Shown: positions 1-8,326 of the stretch, in pieces
Position numbering within the stretch: position 1 is the first letter of the stretch
Layout of the letters: each line of letters begins with the position of its first letter
NCBI GenBank assembly: GCA_963205035.1
Contig: CAUJII010000065.1
Span: 1-43,947 of the forward strand
DNA length: 43,947 nt
Reading direction: 5' to 3'
From: Spirochaetota bacterium
Lineage (GTDB): Bacteria; Spirochaetota; Leptospiria; Turneriellales; Turneriellaceae
Program-made: the position numbers and the translations under genes
Notes under the pieces: model-generated
Seen by the model: only the letters and a program-made list of their open reading frames with translations
What the model was told of the DNA's origin: nothing
Databases searched by the model: none

Positions 1-1
1 C

Positions 2-361
2 GTCATAAGGCCCTGGAGGGTTGATAAGAACCTCTACGGTGTGCTTTGGCAGCGGACGATTCATTCGGGCGAGTCGGTATCGCGATTCGTCGACTTCGCG
101 ATTCGGGTGTTCATGCCGCGATTTGTCGAGATGTATCTGCATTCGCCCCGGCGCGGGTCGGGGTACTCTGCGCGGAATCATAAATTTTGGGCAGCGCGGT
201 ATGCCCGGCGTAAAAGTTTTCCTGACTATTTTATTAACTACCAAAAAGTCACCAAAAAAAATGAGAACGGCGGGCTCGAAACGGCTCGGAAGGCGATTCT
301 CATTGCGAAAAAGGGTCTGTCGTACCAGGAATACATCCACTGCCTACGAACTTGTATATAG
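2..361 (+). CDS. Hypothetical protein, 5'-truncated by the window edge
   Basis: One frame stays open from base 2 to a TAG ending at 361, about 119 codons, with no start required inside the window. The translation looks protein-like. It begins with a basic/hydrophobic stretch containing ESVSRFVDFAIRVFMPRF, which resembles the helical part of small ribbon-helix-helix or spirochaete hypothetical proteins. An aromatic and basic middle follows (NHKFWAARYARRKSFPDYFI), and it ends near GLSYQEYIH. No domain is recognised. A second frame (21-419) is also open over the same stretch but is Arg/Cys/Ser-rich and looks like a shadow. If an in-frame initiator is used, GTG or ATG codons near 41-120 are possible. 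The function is unknown, and the region could be a gene remnant. Confidence 0.4.
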   Translation, partial: VIRPWRVDKNLYGVLWQRTIHSGESVSRFVDFAIRVFMPRFVEMYLHSPRRGSGYSARNHKFWAARYARRKSFPDYFINYQKVTKKNENGGLETARKAILIAKKGLSYQEYIHCLRTCI

Positions 362-378
362 GCCGCGCCTACGCCGCC

Positions 379-478
379 GGTGGGATGCTCAAAAAGTCGG
401 TTGTCACTCGGCCAACTAGGCGAAATTTTATCGCGAGTCGCGGTCTCTCCGCTTCGGTGGCGACTTTTTAGACCCACC
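379..478. repeat. Long imperfect inverted repeat in the aspartate aminotransferase leader
   Basis: In the gene-poor stretch 362-590, GGTGGG (379-384) followed by AAAAAGTCG (391-399) is mirrored by CGACTTTTT (461-469) and CCCACC (473-478). The two arms could pair across a loop of about 60 nt. The rest of 479-583 shows no gene or clear promoter. The structure may be a leader element or the remnant of a small mobile repeat. Confidence 0.45.
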
Positions 479-590
479 TGAAGGAATTGTGCCGATTACC
501 GCATGGGCAGCGCGGAAAGAATCATCTTCTAGCCCCACTTGCGCGCCCCTAAACTCTTGAAAGCCTGTCTCGCAAACAATTTCAGGAGGT

Positions 591-1805
591 ATGAAACTTG
601 CAGCACGCCTCGATCTCATCGAGCCCTCGCCGACCCTCGCGATTTCAGCGCGTTCGGCAGAACTCAAAGCCGAAGGCAAGGACATCGTAGGCTTTGGCGC
701 TGGAGAACCTGATTTCGACACCCCACAACACATCAAAGACGCTGCAATCGAAGCTCTACAAAAAGGGTTCACGAAATACACTCCCGTATCGGGCATCCCC
801 GAGCTGAAACAGGCGATCATTGCAAAACTCAAACGCGACAATCAGTTGGAGTTCTCGCCGAAACAAATTATCGTGGGTACAGGCGGCAAACAAGTTCTCT
901 TCAACTTTTTTCTTTCTGTGCTCAACGAAGGAGACGAAGTTGTCTGCCCGGCGCCTTACTGGGTGAGTTATAAAGACATTGTCCGCTTAGCGGGTGGAAC
1001 AATGAATATAATTCCCACACGCTTTGAAAATGGCTTCAAGATGACACCGGACGAATTAGAAAAAAGTATCACCCCCAAAACGCGGGTTTTTATTTTGAAC
1101 TCGCCGTCTAATCCGACGGGCGCGGCATACAGTCCTGAAGAAATCCGTGGTATATCTCAAGTCCTCGAGAAATTCCCGAACGTGCTGGTCTTAACCGACG
1201 ACATCTACGAAAAACTGAGTTATGGCATAGAAATCCTCAACATCGCCACGGCGTCTGCCCAGTTGCGGCCACGAACGGTTGTCGTCAACGGGCTTTCCAA
1301 AGCGTACGCGATGACGGGTTGGCGTTTGGGATACGCTGCGGGGCCGCACGAAATTATCGCTGCGATGGATATGATTCAAGGACAGTCTACCTCGAATGCG
1401 ACGAGCTTTTCTCAAAAAGGCGCGGTGGCGGCGCTCAATGGCGACCAGGGGGTGGTCGATTCTATGCGTGCAGTTTTTGAAAAACGGCGCGACCTTGCGT
1501 TTTCTCTCTTATCGAATCTTAAAGGCGTTCGCCTCTTCAAACCACAGGGCGCGTTCTATCTCTTTCCCGACATCCAAGGTTTAGAGGAAGCTCCGGGTTG
1601 GAAGGCTCTTGCCGAGCGCACGAAAGAGACCGATGTCGGAAAAATTTTCAGCTCGGGGCTCTTGAACGAAAAACTCGTCGCTGTAGTTCCCGGGACGGCG
1701 TTTGGATATGAAAAGGGTTTTCGTATTAGCTATGCCACGAGCGAAGCGCAGATTGAAAAGGGGCTTAACCGCATTCGAGAGTTTGTAGAGGCGTTGTGGA
1801 AATAG
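591..1805 (+). CDS. aspC: Aspartate aminotransferase (class I PLP-dependent, Ib type)
   Basis: It is expected to transfer the amino group between aspartate and 2-oxoglutarate using pyridoxal phosphate in the cytosol. The 404 aa length is usual for the bacterial Ib subgroup. The N-terminus MKLAARLDLIEPSPTLAI matches the family start. FGAGEPDFDTP is the substrate-binding N-terminal motif, SPSNPTGA carries the conserved Asn, and NGLSKAYAMTGWRLGY holds the Schiff-base Lys with the Arg-containing phosphate site. The C-terminal RISYA supplies the carboxylate-binding Arg. A perfect AGGAGG (584-589) precedes the ATG by only one base, an unusually short spacing, but no better in-frame start exists and homology supports this one. 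xseB follows within 60 bp on the same strand. A related specificity (other amino donors, prephenate) cannot be excluded. Confidence 0.9.
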   Translation: MKLAARLDLIEPSPTLAISARSAELKAEGKDIVGFGAGEPDFDTPQHIKDAAIEALQKGFTKYTPVSGIPELKQAIIAKLKRDNQLEFSPKQIIVGTGGKQVLFNFFLSVLNEGDEVVCPAPYWVSYKDIVRLAGGTMNIIPTRFENGFKMTPDELEKSITPKTRVFILNSPSNPTGAAYSPEEIRGISQVLEKFPNVLVLTDDIYEKLSYGIEILNIATASAQLRPRTVVVNGLSKAYAMTGWRLGYAAGPHEIIAAMDMIQGQSTSNATSFSQKGAVAALNGDQGVVDSMRAVFEKRRDLAFSLLSNLKGVRLFKPQGAFYLFPDIQGLEEAPGWKALAERTKETDVGKIFSSGLLNEKLVAVVPGTAFGYEKGFRISYATSEAQIEKGLNRIREFVEALWK

Positions 1806-1864
1806 AAGAGCGCGAAATAAAAATGTTCAATTGACGGGGCGTGGAAGCTTACAAATCAAACGCC

Positions 1865-2170
1865 ATGCCTGCAAAAAAACAACCAGCCAATGAAGAACAA
1901 GGTCTAAGCGCAGGTTTAACCTTCGAGCAGGCGTTGAACGATTTAGAGGCCATCACCCAACGCCTCGAAGACGGCAGAGAATCGCTCGAAGAGTCGATGA
2001 AACTCTATGAACAGGGCTTGAAACTCAAGGAATTTTGCGAGCAAAAACTCAAAGAGGCCGAGAGCAAGTGGTTCATCCTAAAAAAACAAAAAGACGGCAG
2101 CTTAGCTATCGAAGAGACGCCGAGCGACAAGATTCCCGAACCGTCTGAGGTTCAAGGACAAATGTTTTGA
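1865..2170 (+). CDS. xseB: Exodeoxyribonuclease VII small subunit
   Basis: This is the small subunit of exonuclease VII, which helps XseA degrade single-stranded DNA to oligonucleotides. The diagnostic core LTFEQALNDLEAITQRLE and the following ESLEESMKLYEQGLKL form the two-helix hairpin of the family. The C-terminal tail (EETPSDKIPEPSEVQG) is variable. The ATG at 1865 (MPAKK) gives 101 aa. A GTG at 1841 in the same frame would add eight residues, and neither has a clear Shine-Dalgarno, so the start is uncertain. The stop TGA overlaps the TTG start of kdsD by 4 bp (TTGA), implying translational coupling. xseA is not in the window. Confidence 0.9.
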   Translation: MPAKKQPANEEQGLSAGLTFEQALNDLEAITQRLEDGRESLEESMKLYEQGLKLKEFCEQKLKEAESKWFILKKQKDGSLAIEETPSDKIPEPSEVQGQMF

Positions 2171-3147
2171 AAGAAAGTCTACGTAACGCAATAGTCGATA
2201 CGCTGCGGGCAGCCGAGTTGTCTATCGCAGCAAATCTCGCCGAAGATGAATTTATTCGACAAATCACTTCTGCCGCGAACCTCCTGGCCGAATCTAAGAA
2301 CCGTATCTTAACATGCGGCATGGGTAAATCGGGGTTGATCGCACGCAAGGTAGCGGCGACACTCACCTCGACGGGATCGCCCGCCGTTTTTCTACACCCC
2401 GCCGACGCGCTCCATGGCGACATCGGTAACGTGCAATCGCGCGAGGTCGTTCTTGCATTTTCAAATTCGGGCGAAACGCGCGAGCTCGTGGAATTACTCC
2501 CCCACATCAGACGCCTTCAGGGTAAGCTCGTTGCAGTCACACAAAAAAAAGAGAGCACCTTAGCGCAAGATGCAGACTCGGCGATTATCTACTCCATCAC
2601 GCGAGAAGGCTGTCCTTTAGAATTGGCGCCCATGGCGTCGACGACTGTGTCTTTAGCGATTGGCGACGCCATCTCGAGCGCACTAATCCACATCAAGAAA
2701 TTCAAGCGTGAAGACTTTGGTAAATACCACCCTTCAGGAACGCTCGGTCGAAAGCTCTTAACGCGCGTCAAAGATGTCATGCAGAGTGCCGACGATATTC
2801 TACTCGGCCGCGACACAACTTTCCAAGCCGTGTTGCCAATCATGATCCGCGCGAATGTCGGTTGTGTCCTCGTTGTGGGCAGCAAAGGCCATTTGCGCGG
2901 CATCTTGACAGACGGCGACATCAAGCGCTTACTCGATAACTTCATCACAAAACCAGCAGAGCTCTTTCGCGCAACCGCTGCGCAGATGATGACCGAAGAC
3001 CCGGTCTCGGTGAGCGCGAACTCTTTGGTCGACACAGCTTTTGCGCTCATGCAAGAAAAGAAGACTTATATACTTCCCGTTGTGAATGAGAGAAAAAAGC
3101 CGGTTGGGGTTGTCCGCATGCACGACCTCATGATTAAGGCTTCTTAA
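2167..3147 (+). CDS. kdsD: Arabinose-5-phosphate isomerase, KpsF/GutQ family
   Basis: It interconverts ribulose-5-phosphate and arabinose-5-phosphate, the first step toward Kdo for lipopolysaccharide. The 326 aa show an N-terminal SIS domain (about 40-175) with GMGKSGLIARKVAATLTSTG and FSNSGET, the sugar-phosphate loop. Two CBS domains follow (about 205-326; ILTDGDIKRLL in the first). The family signature HPSGTLGRKLL sits between them. Translation probably starts at the TTG at 2167 overlapping the xseB stop. An ATG-starting GHKL-like gene follows after 9 bp. The gene implies a Kdo-bearing outer membrane. GutQ or capsule-type KpsF paralogues share the same domains. Confidence 0.9.
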   Translation: MKESLRNAIVDTLRAAELSIAANLAEDEFIRQITSAANLLAESKNRILTCGMGKSGLIARKVAATLTSTGSPAVFLHPADALHGDIGNVQSREVVLAFSNSGETRELVELLPHIRRLQGKLVAVTQKKESTLAQDADSAIIYSITREGCPLELAPMASTTVSLAIGDAISSALIHIKKFKREDFGKYHPSGTLGRKLLTRVKDVMQSADDILLGRDTTFQAVLPIMIRANVGCVLVVGSKGHLRGILTDGDIKRLLDNFITKPAELFRATAAQMMTEDPVSVSANSLVDTAFALMQEKKTYILPVVNERKKPVGVVRMHDLMIKAS

Positions 3148-3156
3148 AGAGGAATA

Positions 3157-3978
3157 ATGGAAACCGAAAAAGAGGACGGCGAAGGGAAAGCTGCGAAAGC
3201 CGTCAAAAAGCTGCAGCGCGACAGGATCGTGCTTTTTCGCATCAACGCGCTCACGCGTAACGGACGCGACGAGCTCATGGAAATTTTTTCCGGCGTCTTT
3301 GCAGAGTTTGCTTTGAACCCCGGTTTGCTATTTAACCTTTACTCCGCCGTTGTCGAAATTATTTTTAACGCCATCAAGGCCAACGCAAAGCACGTTCTCT
3401 TGAAAGAAGAAGTACGCCTCAAGCTGCAAAGGCAGAATTTTGAAGACATCGATACTTTACTCAACACAATTTTCAACGAAGAAGTCTTGCGCGATTTTAT
3501 GAGTCGGCATGTTCTGCCTGAAAAACTGAAAAAACGCGTCAACACGGTGCTCCAGATTTCTGAAAAAAAACGGATGGGGCGCACAGACAAGCTCACGCGA
3601 AAAGATTTGTTACAACTTGCAGAATTTAACAGTCTACTCAAGAAAGAAAAAGCTCTCATCCATTTTGTGATTGTGATAAGCGACGAGACGCTCAGCATCA
3701 ACGTGGTCAACGACATCCCTATTTTGAGCAAAGACATGAAGCGCATCACGCATAGCCGTGAAACGCACAAGAAGCTTTTTGACGAGGGACGCTCTGCCGA
3801 TTATTTCGGGCCCGACTATCTCGACCAAACCGAGTCTGCGGGTTTCGGCATCGCGATGGCCGATGAGATCTACTATGAGATGCAGCTCAACCCACTCGAT
3901 TTTTTTACAATCTCGACATCTGCTGGCGTGACGCGCGCTATCCTGCGCTTTCCGCGCGAAAGACTCGCTCTGGGTTAA
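3157..3978 (+). CDS. Uncharacterised GHKL (histidine-kinase-like ATPase) domain protein
   Basis: This 273 aa protein lacks a His-kinase dimerisation domain, receiver or membrane segment. A possible N-box (EIIFNAIKANAKH, residues 67-79) and a glycine-rich G2-like motif (ESAGFGIAMADEIYY, 226-240) suggest a Bergerat-fold ATP site. The G1 motif is weak: the strand INVVNDIPIL has no DxGxG. Between the N-box and that strand is a charged helical insert of about 90 residues (80-170), longer than in ordinary kinases. AGAGGA just upstream of the ATG is the ribosome site, and it is the last gene of the aspC-xseB-kdsD run. Spirochaetes carry stand-alone proteins of this style, possibly anti-sigma or regulatory ATPases. 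Substrate and partner are unknown. Confidence 0.6.
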   Translation: METEKEDGEGKAAKAVKKLQRDRIVLFRINALTRNGRDELMEIFSGVFAEFALNPGLLFNLYSAVVEIIFNAIKANAKHVLLKEEVRLKLQRQNFEDIDTLLNTIFNEEVLRDFMSRHVLPEKLKKRVNTVLQISEKKRMGRTDKLTRKDLLQLAEFNSLLKKEKALIHFVIVISDETLSINVVNDIPILSKDMKRITHSRETHKKLFDEGRSADYFGPDYLDQTESAGFGIAMADEIYYEMQLNPLDFFTISTSAGVTRAILRFPRERLALG

Positions 3979-3987
3979 GGGGGTTCT

Positions 3988-5397
3988 TTAGGCGCGCCCG
4001 TCGCTCGTCTTTGCGAGAAAATCCTTCGCTTTCTCTATTTGCGCCTTGACAGAACTTGGATTTGTCGAGCCCTCGCCCTGGCGTCTTTCGAGAGATTCTT
4101 TCGGTAGAAAAAAATTCTCGGGGAGAACTAAATCGAAGCCCGCAATTTCTTTCCACTGCGCCGCAGTCAAACCTTCGAGCCGCAGGTTATTTTTCTCGCA
4201 GTATGCGACAGCTTGCCCGGCCACCGCGTGCGCATCGCGGAACGGAGTCTTCTTCACCCGCACCAAAAAATCTGCGATGTCGGTCGCCAATGCAAACCCC
4301 TTCGAAAGATTTTCTAAAACGCGCTCTTCATTAAAGCGCAAATTTTTTAGAATTTCGGTTAATCCCAAAAGTCCACGGCGTACCTCTCGGATGCTATCGA
4401 AAAGATACACCTTGTCTTCTTGCAGGTCGCGGTTATACGTCATCGGCAGGGCCTTGAGATTCGTAACAAGCGCCTGCAAGTTCCCGTTGACACGGCCTGC
4501 CTTTCCCCGCAAGAGCTCGGCGATGTCGGGGTTCTTCTTCTGCGGCATGATCGAAGAGCCCGTCGTCACGGCGTCCCCGAGTGTTACGTAACCAAACTCC
4601 GTCGTGTTATAGATAATCACGTCTTCGCAAAACCGCGAGATGTGGAGATATAACCGCGTCGCAAAGAAGTGGTAGTTCAACTGGTAATCGCGGTTCGATA
4701 CCGCATCCATGCTATTCGCATAGACTCCCGAAAAACCCAGCTCGGCGGCAGTCATCTGTCTGTCGATCGGGTAATTCGCTCCCCCCAACGCGGCGCTCCC
4801 CAAAGGTGAGTTACCAACGCTCTGTAGTACGAATTCTAAAAATTCGAGGTCGCGGGCAAATTGCCAAAAGTATGCCAAGAGGTAATGCGAGAGCAGAACC
4901 GGCTGCGCAATTTGCAGGTGCGTGTATCCAATCCACACCTTGCCGAAATTTTCGTTAGCTAAAGAAAGAATCAATCGCAAGAGCGTAACCAGATGCGTAC
5001 GGTCTTCTTCGAGCGCATGCCGCACGAAGAGGTGCGTATCGACCGCCACTTGATCGTTGCGCGAACGGCCCGTGTGGAGTTTTTTCCCCGTGTCGCCGAT
5101 GAGTTCGGTTAGCCGTGCCTCGATGTGCATGTGGATGTCTTCGAGGGAAGCCTGAAATCGCATCGTGCCCGCTTCGATTTCTCCCTTAATTTGCAAGAGC
5201 CCTTTCTCGATTTGTTCAAACTCGTGAGCTGTGAGGACTCCCACTTTAGAAAGCATGTTCGCATGGGCAATCGAAGCGCGTATATCCACTTCGTACAATA
5301 CGTAATCGAACGAGATTGACTCGGAAATCTCTTCGGTAATTTGAGAAGGTGCGTTTTCAAAACGCCCATGCCAGAGTTTTTCTCTCTTGTCAGACAT
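3988..5397 (-). CDS. argH: Argininosuccinate lyase
   Basis: It splits argininosuccinate into arginine and fumarate, the last step of arginine synthesis. The 469 aa fit the family. The N-terminus KLWHGRF, the segment HTGRSRNDQVA (108-118), GYTHLQIAQP with the catalytic His (158-167), and the fumarase/ASL superfamily signature GSSIMPQKKNPD (280-291) carrying the catalytic Ser are all present. It lies 23 bp downstream of the ADH-SCP2 fusion gene on the same strand and is probably the last gene of that operon. It converges with the GHKL-like gene across 9 bp with no obvious terminator. Confidence 0.97.
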   Translation of the reverse strand: MSDKREKLWHGRFENAPSQITEEISESISFDYVLYEVDIRASIAHANMLSKVGVLTAHEFEQIEKGLLQIKGEIEAGTMRFQASLEDIHMHIEARLTELIGDTGKKLHTGRSRNDQVAVDTHLFVRHALEEDRTHLVTLLRLILSLANENFGKVWIGYTHLQIAQPVLLSHYLLAYFWQFARDLEFLEFVLQSVGNSPLGSAALGGANYPIDRQMTAAELGFSGVYANSMDAVSNRDYQLNYHFFATRLYLHISRFCEDVIIYNTTEFGYVTLGDAVTTGSSIMPQKKNPDIAELLRGKAGRVNGNLQALVTNLKALPMTYNRDLQEDKVYLFDSIREVRRGLLGLTEILKNLRFNEERVLENLSKGFALATDIADFLVRVKKTPFRDAHAVAGQAVAYCEKNNLRLEGLTAAQWKEIAGFDLVLPENFFLPKESLERRQGEGSTNPSSVKAQIEKAKDFLAKTSDGRA

Positions 5398-5420
5398 TGA
5401 ACGCTGTAAACTGTCCGCTC

Positions 5421-7184
5421 TTACAGAACCAACGTCGATAAACCGCGCTCGCGCAAGTACTGCGGGTAGAGTTCATATAACGGCTCCAAGAGCGGCAGAA
5501 GATTCATTGCCCGAGGCACCTTGCCTTTGGGAATGACATCTTTGCGCGCTAAAGCCTGCATGAGGTTAATTTGCCCGTGCCAAAAGTAATGCGACATATC
5601 GGCTGTCAGAGTGAACTCGACTTCGGGGTCGAATGCGCGTGCGCTATCGCCCTGCAAAATCTGTTTCGACCTGTCGTCTGTTGTGCCGTCGAGTGCAATC
5701 GAAGCGTCGGGAGTCAAATAGTTGAAACGAATTTTCAACCCTGAATTCTTGAGCGGCGCGAAGAGTTTCGGATCCGCTTGCACCCTTAAAAAGTAACCGC
5801 CCAAAAGATCATAGACTGCGGCTTCGTCTTTGAAAATATTCTTGAGTCTCTTGACCGAGCTACTGGTGCGCGCTGCTTTGAGTTCAGATTTTGAAACGGG
5901 GATCGCCTTGAGATTCTGCGCGTACGCGTCTTTGACGATAGCGCGAACACTCTCCGCTTCGACGCTTTGCGGGTTATTGAGCATCGCCCCGTCTTCGAGA
6001 GCTGTCTTCACTACCTGATCGAGTTTTGCGAGACCGTCTTTAACTCCCGCGTCGCGCAAGTTCAGAGGGTGCCCGCAAAGCGCATTCAACTTTTGGTTGA
6101 GAGTGCGCAGATGCGTCGCAAGCGATTGTGCGCGGCGCTCGGTCAGCCATTCGTCTACCAAGCCCAACTGTGTTACAGCTTGGTTCACCATGAAATTGTC
6201 GAAACGCGCAACCAGCTTGTTAATTTCTTGAACGGGGTAAATACCACTATCGCCGAAGATTTGCGCGATGCGTGCATACCTTGCCGACGAAGATTCCATA
6301 TTGTGCGCCATGCTGAAAGGCAGAATGATGCTATTGGCGACGCCGTGTGGTATGTGGTAAACACCGCCCAGCGCGTGGCTAATGCCGTGGACAATCCCTA
6401 CTCCGCCGTGGTTGAACGCAACGGCCGCCAAGAAAGACGCCGTGAGCATCGCGCCGCGTGCGTTGAGGTCTGCGGGCTCAGCCACGGCTTGCAGAATATT
6501 TTTCGCGACAAGCTCAATGGCATAAAGCGATAACGCATCGGACACCGGGTTGGGGTTTCCTCCCACATACGATTCGATGGCGTGCGTCATTGCATCCATC
6601 CCCGTTGCGGCAGTCACTTTGCCGGGCATCGTCGCCGTCATTTCGGGGTCAAGGATTGCGATGTCGGGTAAGAAAGCGTCTTCTGCAAAGGGCAACTTCA
6701 CCGAATTGGCGTCGTCTGAGACCATTGCGAACTGCGTCACCTCGGAGCCAGTTCCCGCCGTTGTCGGTATGAAAACGGAAGGAAGCAAGCGGTCTTTCAA
6801 GAGTTGCGCGCCCATGTGCTTCTGCAGCGGCCCGCCTTTGACCATGAGGAGGTTGATAATTTTTGCCGAATCTAAGACAGAGCCTCCGCCCACGGCGATA
6901 ACCATGTCGCATTTGTTAGCAACGCCCAACTCCGCAGCTTCGGTGACGACCTTGAGCTCGCTATTGGGAGGGACGCTATCATACGTCGCGCCAATCGTGA
7001 TTGCCGAACCGCCCAGCCCCTCGAGGACTTTTTTTGCGAGCCCAGCCGCTACGATGACTTTGTCAGTGACGAGGAGCGCTTTCTTGCCGGGAAAGCCTTG
7101 GAGCTCTTCGCCCAATTTCGATGCAAGGCCAATGCCGTAGCGAACCTTCGTCGGCAGGGAAAACTGATAGTAGTCGGGTATCAT
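5421..7184 (-). CDS. Iron-containing alcohol dehydrogenase fused to a C-terminal SCP2-like domain
   Basis: Residues 1 to about 430 form a group III Fe-dependent alcohol dehydrogenase. They include the NAD site VGGGSVLDSAK (98-108), TTAGTGSEVT (141-150) and metal ligands D197, H201, H266 and H280 in GMDAMTH and HGISHALGGVYHIPH. The family is usually 380-430 aa, whereas this protein has 587. The extra C-terminus (about 470-580) looks like an SCP2 sterol-carrier domain: FEVEFTLTADMSHYF-like strands, then a HGQINLMQALARKDV helix and a GKVPRAMNLL segment. Such a fusion could hold a hydrophobic alcohol or aldehyde next to the active site, but this is inference. The start codon lies 3 bp after the amidase stop and argH follows, so they are probably co-transcribed. 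The substrate is unknown. Confidence 0.85.
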   Translation of the reverse strand: MIPDYYQFSLPTKVRYGIGLASKLGEELQGFPGKKALLVTDKVIVAAGLAKKVLEGLGGSAITIGATYDSVPPNSELKVVTEAAELGVANKCDMVIAVGGGSVLDSAKIINLLMVKGGPLQKHMGAQLLKDRLLPSVFIPTTAGTGSEVTQFAMVSDDANSVKLPFAEDAFLPDIAILDPEMTATMPGKVTAATGMDAMTHAIESYVGGNPNPVSDALSLYAIELVAKNILQAVAEPADLNARGAMLTASFLAAVAFNHGGVGIVHGISHALGGVYHIPHGVANSIILPFSMAHNMESSSARYARIAQIFGDSGIYPVQEINKLVARFDNFMVNQAVTQLGLVDEWLTERRAQSLATHLRTLNQKLNALCGHPLNLRDAGVKDGLAKLDQVVKTALEDGAMLNNPQSVEAESVRAIVKDAYAQNLKAIPVSKSELKAARTSSSVKRLKNIFKDEAAVYDLLGGYFLRVQADPKLFAPLKNSGLKIRFNYLTPDASIALDGTTDDRSKQILQGDSARAFDPEVEFTLTADMSHYFWHGQINLMQALARKDVIPKGKVPRAMNLLPLLEPLYELYPQYLRERGLSTLVL

Positions 7185-7187
7185 GCG

Positions 7188-8015
7188 TTAGCCTCTATTT
7201 TGAAGAGTCGGTGGCAATAACAAAGGATAAATCGCCCGTAGAGACGGCATTCTGCGGCGGCACGCGTTCAAGTGCTCCGCGTCGAGCGATACAACACAAA
7301 GGCCCGGCCCATCTTCTAACTGAGCCATAACTTTACCCCACGGGTCGACAGCCATCGAGTGACCAAACGTTTCGCGGCCCTTAGTGTGTTCTCCGCACTG
7401 CGCAGCCGCCAAGACGTAGCAGGTGTTTTCAATAGCCCGCGCACGGAGCAGTATCTCCCAATGCGCGGCGCCTGTCACTTGTGTAAAAGCTGCCGGGACG
7501 CACAAGACCTGTGCGCCTTTTTGCGCGTACGTTTGATAGAGGTACGGAAAACGTAGGTCGTAGCAAATCGACATGCCGAACGAAAATCCCGAGAGAGAAA
7601 AAAGAGAAAGCGGGGATGTGCCCGGTTCTGTGTTCAACGATTCGTGGTAGCTCTGAGCACCCGGCGTGGCATCAAACAGATGGATTTTATCGTAACGGTG
7701 TATTTCTTCACCTTGTGCATTGAATGTCAGTGCAGAGTTGAAGAAGCGACCGCTGGGTGCCTTAATCGGAAAGCCGCCACCCGTGATTGGCATCTGAAAC
7801 CGCTGTGCGGCCTCTTGCAAGAACAGCCGTACTTGGGTCGCGATTTTTTCGCCCTGTGTGCGCTTTTCTTCTTCGCTCCCGAAGAAAGCAAAATTTTCGG
7901 GCAGGAGAGCGTAGTCTGCTTTTTGCGCGTGCGCTTTTGCGAGGAGATTTTCAACCTCTCGTAGGTTCGCGTCGAGACTATCTTGTGACGTAAGTTGAAT
8001 TAGAGCGACGCGCAT
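7188..8015 (-). CDS. Carbon-nitrogen hydrolase, Nit1/omega-amidase type
   Basis: This is a nitrilase-superfamily amidase with the catalytic triad E40 (LLPEN), K110 (RYDKIHLFD) and C151 (SICYDLRFP). The DLRFP after the Cys and the length of about 275 aa fit the Nit branch, whose members deamidate 2-oxoglutaramate or repair deaminated glutathione. The ATG at 8015 (MRVALIQL) is chosen because MRVALIQ is the usual family start, although an upstream in-frame start would add 17 unconserved residues. It is the first gene of a probable operon with the ADH-SCP2 fusion and argH. The exact amide substrate cannot be told from sequence. Confidence 0.88.
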   Translation of the reverse strand: MRVALIQLTSQDSLDANLREVENLLAKAHAQKADYALLPENFAFFGSEEEKRTQGEKIATQVRLFLQEAAQRFQMPITGGGFPIKAPSGRFFNSALTFNAQGEEIHRYDKIHLFDATPGAQSYHESLNTEPGTSPLSLFSLSGFSFGMSICYDLRFPYLYQTYAQKGAQVLCVPAAFTQVTGAAHWEILLRARAIENTCYVLAAAQCGEHTKGRETFGHSMAVDPWGKVMAQLEDGPGLCVVSLDAEHLNACRRRMPSLRAIYPLLLPPTLQNRG

Positions 8016-8076
8016 GGTTTCTACGAACCACAGCCATGAACCTGCGTGGGAGTGCTCCGTCCACACGAAACTTGTT

Positions 8077-8280
8077 GGGGCGCGGGATAAATCCGGTGGG
8101 TATTCTTATGCTTTGCGAAAAATTGTGCCTTAAAGACTTTAGAAAATCACGAGCGCCGGCTTTTCCTTTTAGAAAAGCCTCGCATAACGGTTTGCAACCT
8201 GCTCGTGATTTTCATGGGCCATCAGTCTATAAGGCGGCAATATTTTTCGCTGTGACCCCACCGGATTTATCGCACGCCCT
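8077..8280. repeat. MITE-like imperfect palindromic element of about 200 bp
   Basis: This fills most of the gene-free stretch 8016-8326. The left arm (8077-8100) has GGCGCGGGATAAATCCGGTG. The right arm (8256-8280) is its near-complement (CACCGGATTTATCGCACGCC). Further in, GCGAAAAATTGTGCCTTAAA (8114-8134 region) mirrors a TAAGGCGGCAATATTTTTCGC-like tract near 8229-8250. The innermost arms AAAATCACGAGC (8143-8154) and GCTCGTGATTTT (8201-8212) pair exactly. The core has its own GGCTTTT/AAAAGCC hairpin. A half copy occurs at 21575-21625. No transposase is encoded, so it could be a non-autonomous element or a structured leader of ilvB. Confidence 0.7.
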
Positions 8281-8326
8281 ACTTGTTCTTCCTTGACGCT
8301 CTGTCTTTGACGCAAGGCGTTACGGC

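Noticed and set aside
238..477. Minus-strand 79-codon ORF in the first 500 bases
   Set aside because: It lies antisense to the possible truncated gene and crosses the inverted repeat; no protein-like features.
8036..8296. Plus-strand 86-codon ORF upstream of ilvB
   Set aside because: It reads straight through the palindromic element and has no ribosome site or family.
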